Part shown: in pieces, positions 51,189-59,750 of the stretch
How positions within the stretch are numbered: the first letter of the stretch is position 1
How the letters are laid out: each line of letters opens with the position of its first letter
DNA from: Pseudomonas sp. VD-NE ins
GTDB lineage: Bacteria; Pseudomonadota; Gammaproteobacteria; Pseudomonadales; Pseudomonadaceae
Length of the DNA: 64,000 bases
Direction of reading: 5' to 3'
Assembly (NCBI RefSeq): GCF_031882575.1
Contig: NZ_CP134772.1
Location: 5,677,001-5,741,000, forward strand
Position numbers and translations under genes: made by a program
The notes under the pieces: generated by a model
The model's database searches: none
Told to the model about the DNA's origin: nothing
Seen by the model: the letters and a program-made list of their open reading frames with translations, nothing else

Positions 51189-52730
51189 TCAGTCGGCGAG
51201 TTTGGCTGCCAACGCCTTGACCCGGCTCAGGTCACCCTTGGCCACTTTGGTCACACCGGTCCCGTATTCCGGGTCGGCCTTATAAAGGAAGGACAGGATG
51301 ATGTGCTTGCTCTCGTCATCGGTGGTCGCCAGTGAGCCGCCGAAGCTGTCGATCAGGTCCTGACGCTCCTGCTGGCTGAACGAGCGATACAGATCACCGG
51401 CTTGCTTGAAGTTCTGCTCACGCTGGATCTTCGCCTGCTGCGTGCTGCCCGACAGCGCCGCCTGGCTGTAACGCGCACTTGGCGTCTCATCACGGGGTTG
51501 CAGTCGGCTCGGCTGATAGTTCACGCCGCTGTTGCTGGCGCCGAAGTTCATCGCGCCATCCTGATTACCATTATTCACGGCAACTTTCGGCGCATTGATC
51601 GGCAACTGCAGCGCATTGGCACCCAGGCGATACATTTGCGTGTCAGCATAAGAGAACACTCGACCTTGCAACAAACGGTCTTCGGAAGGTTCGATACCCG
51701 GAACAATATTGGCCGGCGCCATGGCCACTTGTTCGGTCTCCTGGAAGACATTCGCCGGATTGCGGTTCAATACCATTTGTCCAACTTTTCGTTCAGGAAT
51801 ACCCGGCCAGATCTTGGTAGCGTCTAATGGATCAAAATCAAACTTGGACAAATCTTGTGGTTTCAGCACTTGAATGTACAAGTCCCACTTCGGGAAGTTG
51901 CCTTTATTAATATTGCTCACCAGGTCATTGGTCATGTGACTGTAGTCTTGACCCTGAACGTTAGCGACTTGCTTTGGGGTCAGATTATTAATTCCCTGCA
52001 AGCTCTTCCAGTGAAACTTTACATAGTTAACTTCGCCCTTGGCGTTGATCAACTTGTATGCATGTACGCCGTTGCCGTCCATTTCTCGATAACTGGCGGG
52101 AGTTCCCGAGTTCGAATACAACTCGGTCAGCGTGCGAGTGGCCTCCGGTACATGGGAGAAGAAGTCGAAGCGACGCGAATCGTCATCGAGGTTAGTCCGT
52201 GGGTCGGGTTTGAAGGCGTGCACCATGTCGGGAAACTTGATCGCGTCACGGATGAAAAAGGTCGGGAAATTGTTACCGACAAGATCCCAGTTGCCGTCGG
52301 CCGTGTAGAACTTGGTGGCGAAACCCCGTGGATCACGCAGGGTTTCCGGCGAGTGATTGCCGTGCACCACCGCAGAGAAGCGCACAAATACCGGCGTGCT
52401 CTGGCCGGCGGCGAACACCTTGGCCTTACTCAGGTCGCTGAGATCGTTGGTCACGGTGAAGGTGCCATGGGCGCCGGTACCGCGAGCGTGAACCACGCGC
52501 TCGGGAATGCGTTCACGGTCAAAACGCTGAAGCTTTTGAATCAGTTGCACATCCTGCAGCAGCACCGGGCCGTTGGCGCCGGCAGTCTGCGAGTTCTGAT
52601 TGTCGCCCACTGCGGCACCGTTATCGCGGGTCAGCGGCGCGGCGTTAACGGAGAAGGTCAGCAAGCTGGCGGTGAGTACACCGAAGGTACGGCGACGGGG
52701 AAAAGCCCCCAGTCCAAGTGCGGAGTTCAT
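51189..52730 (-). CDS. katB: Periplasmic heme catalase KatB
   Basis: This small-subunit monofunctional catalase has 513 residues and an N-terminal signal peptide (R-R-R-T-F-G-V-L-T-A-S-L-L, cleavage near V-N-A). The catalytic His lies in V-H-A-R-G-T-G-A-H-G and the Asn in G-N-N-F-P-T-F-F. The proximal Tyr heme ligand is in F-S-Y-A-D-T-Q-M-Y. Export and the neighbouring ankyrin gene identify KatB rather than KatA. AGGA lies about seven bases upstream of the start. Peroxide induction through OxyR is expected from family knowledge, but no clean OxyR site was seen. Confidence 0.94.
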   Translation of the reverse strand: MNSALGLGAFPRRRTFGVLTASLLTFSVNAAPLTRDNGAAVGDNQNSQTAGANGPVLLQDVQLIQKLQRFDRERIPERVVHARGTGAHGTFTVTNDLSDLSKAKVFAAGQSTPVFVRFSAVVHGNHSPETLRDPRGFATKFYTADGNWDLVGNNFPTFFIRDAIKFPDMVHAFKPDPRTNLDDDSRRFDFFSHVPEATRTLTELYSNSGTPASYREMDGNGVHAYKLINAKGEVNYVKFHWKSLQGINNLTPKQVANVQGQDYSHMTNDLVSNINKGNFPKWDLYIQVLKPQDLSKFDFDPLDATKIWPGIPERKVGQMVLNRNPANVFQETEQVAMAPANIVPGIEPSEDRLLQGRVFSYADTQMYRLGANALQLPINAPKVAVNNGNQDGAMNFGASNSGVNYQPSRLQPRDETPSARYSQAALSGSTQQAKIQREQNFKQAGDLYRSFSQQERQDLIDSFGGSLATTDDESKHIILSFLYKADPEYGTGVTKVAKGDLSRVKALAAKLAD

Positions 52731-53016
52731 ATCAGGATCCTCTGGTTGTTTTGGGGCGCATCCAGATGCGCCAACCCAAGGCTAGAGGCCTGCGACGTCG
52801 AACATAAATAGAAAGAACGTAACGCCATGATTGACAAAATTGGCTTTCTGATCAGCGGTTTACAGGATATAACGCGCGCGATTGGTGGCACTTTGCAAAC
52901 TAATCGTCGATTGATGTGTCGATAAAAACGGGCATTGTAAGAAGGTGTTTCGCGCAGGACGCGTTTTGCTGATTTACACTGCGTACACCAAACTCATCTG
53001 TAACAAGGAAATAACT

Positions 53017-53430
53017 ATGGGCGTGCTAAGTGAGTTCAAGGCCTTCGCGGTCAAAGGCAATGTGGTCGACATGGCCGTCGGTATCATCATCGGTGCCGCC
53101 TTCGGCAAGATTGTTTCGTCGTTTGTCGGTGACGTGATCATGCCGCCAATCGGCCTGTTGATCGGTGGGGTGGACTTCAGTGATCTGGCCGTCACGCTCA
53201 AGGCCGCCGAGGGCGCTGCGCCTGCGGTGGTGCTGGCCTACGGTAAATTCCTGCAGACCATTCTGGACTTCGTGATCGTCGCTTTTGCCATCTTCATGGG
53301 TGTCAAAGCGATCAACCGCCTCAAACGCGAAGAAGCCGTGGCGCCTACCCTGCCACCGGTTCCGACCAAGGAAGAAGAGTTGCTGGGCGAGATCCGCGAC
53401 TTGCTCAAGGCCCAGAACACCCGGCCCTGA
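53017..53430 (+). CDS. mscL: Large-conductance mechanosensitive channel MscL
   Basis: MscL is an inner-membrane tension valve against hypo-osmotic shock. The 137-residue protein has two transmembrane helices (about 15-45 and 75-100). The conserved start is [16 protein letters not shown], and a C-terminal helical bundle ends in E-I-R-D-L-L. AAGGAA before ATG 53017 supports the start. It is convergent with fprB and shares its terminator. Confidence 0.97.
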   Translation: MGVLSEFKAFAVKGNVVDMAVGIIIGAAFGKIVSSFVGDVIMPPIGLLIGGVDFSDLAVTLKAAEGAAPAVVLAYGKFLQTILDFVIVAFAIFMGVKAINRLKREEAVAPTLPPVPTKEEELLGEIRDLLKAQNTRP

Positions 53431-53446
53431 ATGCTATGCACGATAG

Positions 53447-53478
53447 AAACAACGGCGCCTTCGAGGCGCCGTTTGTTT
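53447..53478. terminator. Bidirectional terminator between mscL and fprB
   Basis: AACGGCGCCT and AGGCGCCGTT pair around TCG. T-rich tails follow on both strands (TTGTTT on plus, TTGTTT on minus). The fprB stop codon lies in the plus-strand tail. Confidence 0.9.
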
Positions 53479-54253
53479 ACCAGTAGTTTTCCACGGCCAC
53501 CTGACCGGGCCGACGGGTCAGGCTCAGGCTCATGTGGCGTTTTTTCAGCAACGCGCGAGTGTCATCGATCATCTGCGGATTGCCGCACAGCATGACCCGC
53601 GAGTGTTCCACCGAAAGCTCCACACCTGCCGCACGTTCCAACTCACCGTTTTCAATCAATGTGGTGATGCGCCCGTGAAGCGCATCTGGATGCGCTTCAC
53701 GCGTCACCGTCGCGATGAACTGCAATTTGTGCGCATATTCGCTGAGGTATTCACGCTGTGTGAGTCCGGCTATCAACGCCTGATACGCCAGTTCCCGCGA
53801 TTCGCGCACGCTGTACACCAGAATGATGCGCTCGAATTTTTCCCAGACTTCGAAGTCCTGCAGAATCGACAGAAACGGCGCCACCCCGGTGCCAGTGGAT
53901 AACAGCCATAGATCGCGCCCGTCGACGAAGCGATCAAGGGTCAGATAGCCGAAAGCCTGGCGATCCACCAGCAAGGTGTCGCCGACCTTGAGACGGCTCA
54001 GCTCACTGGTGAACTCACCGCCCGGCACCACGATGGAAAAGAACTCAAGAAACTCGTCAAAAGGCGACGACACCATCGAATAAGCCCGCCACACGATGCT
54101 GCCATCGGCTTTGGTCACACCCAGCCTGGCGAACTGCCCTGCACGGAAACGAAAACCTGCGTCCCGGCTGGTTCGCAAGGTAAACAGGCTCGGGGTCAAA
54201 GGCTGTACCTCGAGCAAAGTCTGTGTGGTGTATTTCTCTGCGCTGGCGGTCAT
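53477..54253 (-). CDS. fprB: Ferredoxin/flavodoxin-NADP+ reductase FprB
   Basis: This 258-residue FAD enzyme moves electrons between NADPH and ferredoxin or flavodoxin. The FAD motif R-A-Y-S-M-V-S-S is near residues 57-64. The NADP motif G-T-G-V-A-P-F-L-S lies centrally, and the C-terminus ends E-N-Y-W as in subclass FprB. GGAG seven bases upstream supports ATG 54253. Position after katB and mscL matches PAO1 fprB. It may serve Fe-S repair under oxidative stress. Confidence 0.92.
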   Translation of the reverse strand: MTASAEKYTTQTLLEVQPLTPSLFTLRTSRDAGFRFRAGQFARLGVTKADGSIVWRAYSMVSSPFDEFLEFFSIVVPGGEFTSELSRLKVGDTLLVDRQAFGYLTLDRFVDGRDLWLLSTGTGVAPFLSILQDFEVWEKFERIILVYSVRESRELAYQALIAGLTQREYLSEYAHKLQFIATVTREAHPDALHGRITTLIENGELERAAGVELSVEHSRVMLCGNPQMIDDTRALLKKRHMSLSLTRRPGQVAVENYW

Positions 54254-54333
54254 GGGGTACTCCACAGAAGGATTGCCTTCAGTGTCGCGCAAATCGACCG
54301 CGTCAAACACCGACAATGAGTAGTGCCATTCAG

Positions 54334-54353
54334 CTATTCGCCTAAGTGAATAG
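54334..54353. promoter_or_regulatory. 20-base inverted repeat, possible LuxR-type box
   Basis: CTATTC-GCCTAAGT-GAATAG has the size and CT...AG ends of lux-type boxes, but the sequence differs from known consensus. It lies 81 bases before fprB and 216 bases before luxR. Confidence 0.35.
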
Positions 54354-54490
54354 AAATTCGACTCATTAAGAAAACTTCAGTATTTAGAATTTAGGATGAC
54401 AACTTAAATACCAAGCACTGCCAATCGCTAAGAACCTTTTATAAAAACATCATCACCATCAAGAGCGAAAAAATTTAATGTCCATTGCAG

Positions 54491-54512
54491 GAAACGTCCT
54501 ACACTCCGTTTC
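54491..54512. promoter_or_regulatory. 22-base inverted repeat upstream of luxR
   Basis: GAAACG and CGTTTC arms flank TCCTACACTC. The site ends 56 bases before the LuxR start and could be an autoregulatory operator. Confidence 0.4.
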
Positions 54513-54568
54513 GTGCCGGATCTTTTGGATCCATTTGGCGCCCCCGCACTACCAATGGAGATTCTGTA

Positions 54569-55282
54569 ATGGAAACGTGGAAGGAATCGCAGTTAAAGCA
54601 ACTGACCTTTGCCAAGGGTATAGATGCTGCCTATCCGATTCTGTTGAGATTCGCTGAAAACCTTGGCTTTAATTTTTGTGCAGTTTCGGTGACATCACCC
54701 AATCGGGAATTACATCTCAATACCTTACAAATCAATAACTACCCCAAAGAATGGAACAGTCAATATGAGCAAAAAAGTTACAGTAAAATCGATCCACTGA
54801 TAGCACACTGCAATCACTCGATGATGCCCATCATCTGGAGCGAGTCGGTATTCACAGAAACTCCGCAGCTATGGCACGGCTTGCAACAACATGGGCTGCA
54901 ACATGGCTGGTCGCAATCATTCCATCATGGGCCCAGTGGTTTGTGCAGCATTATCAGCTTGGCACGCAAACACTGTTCGATCAGTCCATTGGAGCTGTAT
55001 GAGCATTTTGGTTATATGTTCTACGCCGCCAGTCATCTGAGTGAACTCTTTGCCCGGACAATGCCACCACAGTCTCTCAAACCCCGACAACCGCACCTTT
55101 CGCCACGAGAACTGGAGGTTTTGCAACTGTCCGCAGGAGGCAAAACGGCCTATGAGATTTCCAAAATACTCAGCCTGAGCGAACGCACGGTTAACTACCA
55201 CGTGCAAAACGTCATTGAGAAGCTCAACGTCTGCAACAAGATTTCCGCAGTCATCGCGGCCGCCAGAGCCGGCATCATCTAA
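54569..55282 (+). CDS. LuxR-type quorum-sensing regulator without a synthase partner (solo)
   Basis: This 237-residue regulator has an autoinducer-binding domain (about 18-165) and a GerE-type HTH (177-237). All nine TraR-invariant positions appear kept: Trp62, Tyr66, Asp75, Pro76, Trp90, Gly113 in the ligand domain, and Glu181, Leu185, Gly191 in the HTH. No LuxI-type synthase occurs in the window. Codon use is clearly more AT-rich than in the flanking genes, which suggests horizontal acquisition. GGAG nine bases before ATG 54569 supports the start. An acyl-homoserine lactone ligand is likely but not proven. Confidence 0.9.
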   Translation: METWKESQLKQLTFAKGIDAAYPILLRFAENLGFNFCAVSVTSPNRELHLNTLQINNYPKEWNSQYEQKSYSKIDPLIAHCNHSMMPIIWSESVFTETPQLWHGLQQHGLQHGWSQSFHHGPSGLCSIISLARKHCSISPLELYEHFGYMFYAASHLSELFARTMPPQSLKPRQPHLSPRELEVLQLSAGGKTAYEISKILSLSERTVNYHVQNVIEKLNVCNKISAVIAAARAGII

Positions 55283-55459
55283 TCGATCAGTCTTGCGTCC
55301 CCTATAAAACGTGCAGGTAATAACGAAGAAAAAAACGTACCATTCGCGACCCTCCTGAGTGATGACGTGAACGTTCGGCGTTGCAGTACACTCGGTCGGT
55401 GCCGCAGCACAATGTCAGGGCTGTGGAACACCCCGTTGATTACCCTGAGTTCCCGCCCC

Positions 55460-56584
55460 ATGCCTTTGCTTGATACACCCTTCGCCCAGCTCGATCTGAT
55501 CCGCCAGCCTGAACAGCAGAATGAACCGCTGCAAGCCTTCGATGCCGCCGACGAATACCTGCTCAACCATCTGGCGGCGCAGCAACCAGCGGCCGACACG
55601 CGCGTATTGGTGCTCAACGACAGTTTCGGTGCGCTGGCGGCCAGTTTGCTCGGCAAGGTCAAGGTCAGTACCAGCGGCGATTCGTTTCTGGGGTTTCAGG
55701 GGCTGGAAAAAAACCTGCTGCGCAACGGCCAAGCGTTTGACGCTGTTCGCGGGATACCCGCCAGCGACCCATTGGTCGGACCGTTCGACCGGGTGCTGAT
55801 CCGCGTGCCGAAAACCCTCGCGCTGCTGGAAGAACAACTGATCCGCTTGCAAGGGCAACTCGTGCCCGGCGCCGAAGTGGTCGCAGCGGCCATGGTCAAG
55901 CACCTGCCACGCGCCGCCGGTGACTTGCTTGAGCGCTATATCGGCTCGGTACAAGCCTCTCTCGCGGTGAAGAAGGCTCGCCTGTTGATCGCCACACCTG
56001 AAGCGAAAGCCCCGGCCGTCTCGCCCTACCCTTCGCGGTATCGCCTCGACGAGCCGTCGATCGAATTGCTCAACCACGCCAACGTGTTCTGCCGCGAAGG
56101 TCTGGACATCGGCACGCGCGCCTTCCTCCCGCATCTGCCGAAAAACCTTGGTAGCGCGCGAGTTGCCGATCTTGGCTGTGGCAACGGGGTTCTGGCCATC
56201 GCAAGTGCGCTGCAAAATCCCGATGCGCATTACACGCTGGTCGACGAGTCGTTCATGGCGGTGCAATCAGCTGCCGAAAACTGGCGCGCAGCGCTGGGTG
56301 ATCGCGAGGTGATCGTGCGTGCCGGCGATGGTCTGGCCGGGCAGGAACCACAATCGCTGGACGTGGTGCTGTGCAATCCGCCATTCCATCAGCAGCAGGT
56401 GGTTGGCGACTTCCTGGCCTGGCGCATGTTCCAGCAGGCGCGCGAAGCGTTGGTAGTGGGCGGCGCGCTGTACATTGTCGGCAACCGTCATCTGGGTTAC
56501 CACAGCAAACTGGCGCGGCTGTTCCGCGGCGTCGAGCAAGTGGCCGCCACGCCGAAGTTCGTGATTCTCAAAGCCCGCAAGTAA
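55460..56584 (+). CDS. rlmG: 23S rRNA (guanine1835-N2)-methyltransferase RlmG
   Basis: RlmG methylates G1835 of 23S rRNA using SAM. The 374-residue protein has two related Rossmann domains. The C-terminal one has the SAM motif D-L-G-C-G-N-G-V-L at about 236-244 and the catalytic N-P-P-F motif in C-N-P-P-F-H at about 310. The N-terminal domain is degenerate. ATG 55460 gives M-P-L-L-D-T-P-F; upstream in-frame Met codons lack family similarity. The gene overlaps no neighbour and follows luxR. Confidence 0.9.
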   Translation: MPLLDTPFAQLDLIRQPEQQNEPLQAFDAADEYLLNHLAAQQPAADTRVLVLNDSFGALAASLLGKVKVSTSGDSFLGFQGLEKNLLRNGQAFDAVRGIPASDPLVGPFDRVLIRVPKTLALLEEQLIRLQGQLVPGAEVVAAAMVKHLPRAAGDLLERYIGSVQASLAVKKARLLIATPEAKAPAVSPYPSRYRLDEPSIELLNHANVFCREGLDIGTRAFLPHLPKNLGSARVADLGCGNGVLAIASALQNPDAHYTLVDESFMAVQSAAENWRAALGDREVIVRAGDGLAGQEPQSLDVVLCNPPFHQQQVVGDFLAWRMFQQAREALVVGGALYIVGNRHLGYHSKLARLFRGVEQVAATPKFVILKARK

Positions 56585-56592
56585 CCTTCAGA

Positions 56593-56620
56593 CAAAAAAA
56601 ACCCTCCGTGAGGAGGGTTG
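56593..56620 (-). terminator. Intrinsic terminator downstream of the bd oxidase operon
   Basis: AACCCTCC and GGAGGGTT pair around GTGA. On the minus strand a run of T follows. It lies about 37 bases beyond the DUF2474 stop, and may also weakly stop rlmG. Confidence 0.85.
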
Positions 56621-56656
56621 CAAAGCCGTACCCGAAGGCGCCGGGACGGGGATGAT

Positions 56657-56824
56657 TCAGTGCGTGGTCAAGCCTGCCGCGTTCATGAACATGCGCATCA
56701 GGCTGGCGGCGATAAACAGCACGCCGACGCTACCGACCCAGATCAGGGCCAACCAGCCGAGCCGCTGCCACAGCGGTTTTTTTTCGGCCTCTTCAATGTC
56801 GTGCAGGGAATGTTTTCCAGTCAT
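56657..56824 (-). CDS. DUF2474 small membrane protein of the bd oxidase operon
   Basis: This 55-residue protein reads M-T-G-K-H-S-L-H-D-I then K-K-P-L-W-Q-R-L-G-W and a single membrane helix L-A-L-I-W-V-G-S-V-G-V-L-F-I-A-A. This pattern matches DUF2474, small proteins encoded behind cioAB-type oxidases. By analogy with CydX it may stabilise the enzyme, but that is inference. The start ATG at 56824 has AGAGG upstream. A REP half-site lies between it and cioB, and a terminator follows. Confidence 0.82.
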   Translation of the reverse strand: MTGKHSLHDIEEAEKKPLWQRLGWLALIWVGSVGVLFIAASLMRMFMNAAGLTTH

Positions 56825-56867
56825 TTTCTTCAAACCTCTTCAAGATTGATGGCGCCATTGCCGGCGC

Positions 56868-56894
56868 CATCGCGAGCAAGCTCGCTCCCACAGG
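56868..56894. repeat. Single REP half-element inside the bd oxidase operon
   Basis: CATCGCGAGCAAGCTCGCTC followed by CCACAGG is one REP unit without a facing copy. It is preceded by the palindromic GGCGCC-N6-GGCGCC at 56851-56868. It lies between the cioB stop and DUF2474. Confidence 0.7.
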
Positions 56895-56901
56895 GTTTTG
56901 C

Positions 56902-57909
56902 TTAGTGATAACCGTCTTCATGGGTAACCTTGCCGCGGAACACGTAGTAGCTCCAGAAGGTGTATCCCAGGATGAACGGGATAATGAACAACGTGCCCAC
57001 CAGCATGAAGCCCTGACTTTGCGGCGGTGCGGCGGCGTCCCAGATCGAGATCGACGGCGGCACGATGTTCGGCCACAGGCTGATGCCCAGACCGCTGTAG
57101 CCGAGGAAGATCAGCACCAGAGTCAGCAGGAACGGCATGTAGTTGGCATTGCGTGCCACGGCGCGGATCAGCCCGTACATCGTCACCAGCACCAGAATCG
57201 GCACCGGCATGAACCAGAACAGGTTCGGCATGCTGAACCAGCGGGTGGCAATATCCGGATGAGCCAGCGGCGTCCAGATACTGACAATACCGATCACCGC
57301 CAGCAGTACGAACGCCAATGGCCGTGCCAGGTCATGCATCTGTTCCTGGAGCTTGCCTTCGGTTTTCATGATCAGCCAGGTGCAGCCGAGCAAGGCATAG
57401 GCCACCACCAGCGCGGCGCCGCAGAACATTGTGAACGGTGTCAGCCAGTCCAGTGAACCGCCGGCAAACTGCCGATTGACCACCGGCAAGCCGTCGATGA
57501 ACGCTCCGAGCGCTACGCCCTGGAAGAACGTCGCCGCCACCGAGCCGCCGATAAAGGCCTTGTCCCACAGATGGCGCTTGTCGTCCTTGGCCTTGAAGCG
57601 GAACTCGAAGGCTACGCCGCGGAAGATCAAACCGATCAGCATGAAAATCAGCGGCAGGTACAGCGCCGACAACACCACCGAATAGGCCAGCGGGAACGCA
57701 CCGAACAACGCCGCGCCGCCCAATACCAGCCAGGTTTCGTTGCCGTCCCAGACCGGGGCGACCGTGTTCATCATTACGTCACGGTCGACTTTGCCGGGAA
57801 TGAACGGGAAGAGAATCCCGATCCCCAGATCGAAGCCGTCCATGACCACGTACATCATGATGCCGAAGATGATGATCACGGCCCAGATCAGCGGAAGATC
57901 AATACCCAT
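56902..57909 (-). CDS. cydB: Cytochrome bd-type (cyanide-insensitive) ubiquinol oxidase subunit II, CioB/CydB
   Basis: This is the heme-free partner subunit of the terminal oxidase. The 335-residue protein has about eight to nine membrane helices. Family marks are G-I-M-M-Y-V-V-M-D-G-F-D-L-G-I-G near residue 16-31 and W-D-G-N-E-T-W-L-V near 54-62. It starts three bases after the cydA stop on the same strand, so translation is coupled. The subunit pair with short Q-loop is the CioAB class. Confidence 0.94.
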   Translation of the reverse strand: MGIDLPLIWAVIIIFGIMMYVVMDGFDLGIGILFPFIPGKVDRDVMMNTVAPVWDGNETWLVLGGAALFGAFPLAYSVVLSALYLPLIFMLIGLIFRGVAFEFRFKAKDDKRHLWDKAFIGGSVAATFFQGVALGAFIDGLPVVNRQFAGGSLDWLTPFTMFCGAALVVAYALLGCTWLIMKTEGKLQEQMHDLARPLAFVLLAVIGIVSIWTPLAHPDIATRWFSMPNLFWFMPVPILVLVTMYGLIRAVARNANYMPFLLTLVLIFLGYSGLGISLWPNIVPPSISIWDAAAPPQSQGFMLVGTLFIIPFILGYTFWSYYVFRGKVTHEDGYH

Positions 57910-57912
57910 GGC

Positions 57913-59358
57913 TCAAATCTCCTTGGTCAGGCTGGGGGTGTCGTCGTGATCGGCATCGGCCGAATCGTCGGCGGCGGACAACGGACGCGCCGGTGTGCGC
58001 TGCTTGCCTGGACCACCGTCCGGTGTCTCGGCGCCTTCGCTGATCTTCGGCCCTTTGCGCACTAGGCGCATCATGTAGCCGAGACCTGCGCCAAACAGCG
58101 CGAAATACACCACCACAAACATGACCAGCGTGATGCTCATCTGCATGAAACTGTGGTTGGAGGACGCATCCGCCGTGCGCATCAGCCCGTAGACCACCCA
58201 CGGCTGACGGCCGATTTCAGTGGTGAACCAGCCAGCGAGGATCGCGATCAGGCCGGACGGCCCCATCCACAACGCCAGATAAAGGAATGGCCGCGAGGTG
58301 TAGAGCGTGTCGCGTTTGCGCAGCCACAGGCTCCACAGACCGGTGAAGATCATCAGGAAACCGAGGCCGACCATGACCCGGAACGACCAGAACACGATGG
58401 TCGAATTCGGCCGGTCTTCCGGCGGAAACTCCTTGAGCGCTGGCACCTGTTTGTCCAGCGAGTGGGTCAGGATCAGGCTGCCGAGGTATGGGATTTCCAC
58501 GGCGAACTTGGTTTTCTCTTCTTTCATGTCCGGCCAGCCGAACAGAATCAGCGGCGTGGCTTCGTCGCCTTTGTTTTCCCAGTGACCCTCGATTGCGGCG
58601 ATTTTCGCCGGCTGATGCTCGAGAGTGTTGAGGCCATGGAAGTCGCCGATGACTGCCTGGATCGGCGCGACAATCAGCGCCATCCACATCGCCATCGACA
58701 GCATCGTGCGGATCGCCGGATTGTCCTTACCGCGCAGCAAGTGCCAGGCCGCCGAGGAGCCGACGAAGAATGCCGTGGCGACAAACGCAGCCGTTGCCAT
58801 GTGCATCAAGCGATACGGGAACGAAGGGTTGAAGATGATCGCCAGCCAGTCGGTGGGAATGACCTGCCCGTTAACGATTTCGAAGCCCTGCGGGGTCTGC
58901 ATCCAGCTGTTGGAGGCGAGAATCCAGAAGGTCGAAATCAGCGTGCCGATCGCCACCATGACGGTGGAAAAGAAGTGCAGCCCGCGCCCGACCTTGTTCC
59001 AGCCAAACAGCATCACCCCAAGGAAACCGGCCTCGAGAAAGAATGCCGTGAGTACTTCATAGGTCAGCAACGGCCCGGTGACGGCGCCGGCGAAGTCCGA
59101 GAAGCGACTCCAGTTGGTGCCGAACTGGTAGGCCATGACCAATCCGGAGACCACGCCCATACCGAAGTTGACGGCAAAGATCTTCGACCAGAAATGGTAG
59201 AGGTCACGGTAGGTGTCGTTACGGGTTTTCAGCCACAGGCCTTCGAGTACCGCGAGGTAACTCGCCAGGCCAATGGTGATGGCCGGGAACAGGATGTGGA
59301 ACGAGATGGTGAACGCGAACTGAATTCGGGCGAGATCTAGTGCCTCTAAACCGAACAT
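57913..59358 (-). CDS. cydA: Cytochrome bd-type (cyanide-insensitive) ubiquinol oxidase subunit I, CioA/CydA
   Basis: This is the heme-bearing subunit (481 residues) of a quinol oxidase that resists cyanide. A heme-ligand His is in F-T-I-S-F-H-I-L-F-P (residue 21). The region between helices that binds quinol contains E-H-Q-P-A-K and is short, unlike the long Q-loop of E. coli CydA. G-R-Q-P-W-V-V-Y-G-L is present late. AGAGGAAG supports ATG 59358. A perfect ANR/FNR box lies 162 bases upstream. Confidence 0.94.
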   Translation of the reverse strand: MFGLEALDLARIQFAFTISFHILFPAITIGLASYLAVLEGLWLKTRNDTYRDLYHFWSKIFAVNFGMGVVSGLVMAYQFGTNWSRFSDFAGAVTGPLLTYEVLTAFFLEAGFLGVMLFGWNKVGRGLHFFSTVMVAIGTLISTFWILASNSWMQTPQGFEIVNGQVIPTDWLAIIFNPSFPYRLMHMATAAFVATAFFVGSSAAWHLLRGKDNPAIRTMLSMAMWMALIVAPIQAVIGDFHGLNTLEHQPAKIAAIEGHWENKGDEATPLILFGWPDMKEEKTKFAVEIPYLGSLILTHSLDKQVPALKEFPPEDRPNSTIVFWSFRVMVGLGFLMIFTGLWSLWLRKRDTLYTSRPFLYLALWMGPSGLIAILAGWFTTEIGRQPWVVYGLMRTADASSNHSFMQMSITLVMFVVVYFALFGAGLGYMMRLVRKGPKISEGAETPDGGPGKQRTPARPLSAADDSADADHDDTPSLTKEI

Positions 59359-59750
59359 ATGGCTTCCTCTGTCAGGTAATACCGGCTGCGGACCCGGAGG
59401 CCTGCACCCACTGCCCCCACGGATATGGAGTGCGGCGAATTCTGATTCGTTCTTTTTAAACAGCCATCGCAACGCAGGGAGTCTGGCCAACTGGCCACCG
59501 GATCAATTCCTTTTGGGTCTTGATCTGGATCAAGCAACGTTAAAAGAGTAGTCCCATTTTTGCCGATGAACTGCGTGGTCGTTTGCCGCGTGACAAGTTG
59601 CCTCATCGGCGGGGCAATGCTCTGCAATGGATTGCTTGCGGCGCGCTTGAGGAAATGGATGTCTGGCTAACTAAATTTTTTGTCATGGCAACTTCCTGTT
59701 ACAGACTGGTGATAACCTCGACATTCCCCTCGAGCCAGACCTGCCTTCAG
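59359..59750. other. Divergent regulatory region between cydA and the MFS gene
   Basis: This 392-base stretch has an ANR/FNR box at 59520-59533 and no evident coding gene. In-frame codons extend the MFS frame upstream, but they lack the MFS pattern and a ribosome binding site. No repeats were seen. Confidence 0.7.
59520..59533. promoter_or_regulatory. ANR/FNR box
   Basis: TTGAT-CTGG-ATCAA is a perfect match to the FNR/ANR consensus TTGATNNNNATCAA. In P. aeruginosa ANR represses cioAB at low oxygen. The site is 162 bases from cydA and 218 bases from the divergent MFS start, so it could serve either gene. Confidence 0.8.

Larger units (their letters stand above)
54254..54568. other. AT-rich regulatory region between fprB and luxR
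   Basis: This 315-base stretch is far richer in A and T than its neighbours. It holds inverted repeats at 54334-54353 (CTATTC-N8-GAATAG) and 54491-54512 (GAAACG-N10-CGTTTC), and a GGATC-N5-GATCC palindrome at 54518-54532. No convincing small gene was found. Confidence 0.7.

Noticed and set aside
52731..53016. A possible OxyR site upstream of katB
   Set aside because: ATAG near 52807 followed at seven-base spacing by GTAA and ATTG matches the OxyR pattern only partly, with the fourth element missing.
54569..55282. A mobile element around luxR
   Set aside because: No transposase, integrase, direct repeats or tRNA was found. Only composition and palindromes are unusual.
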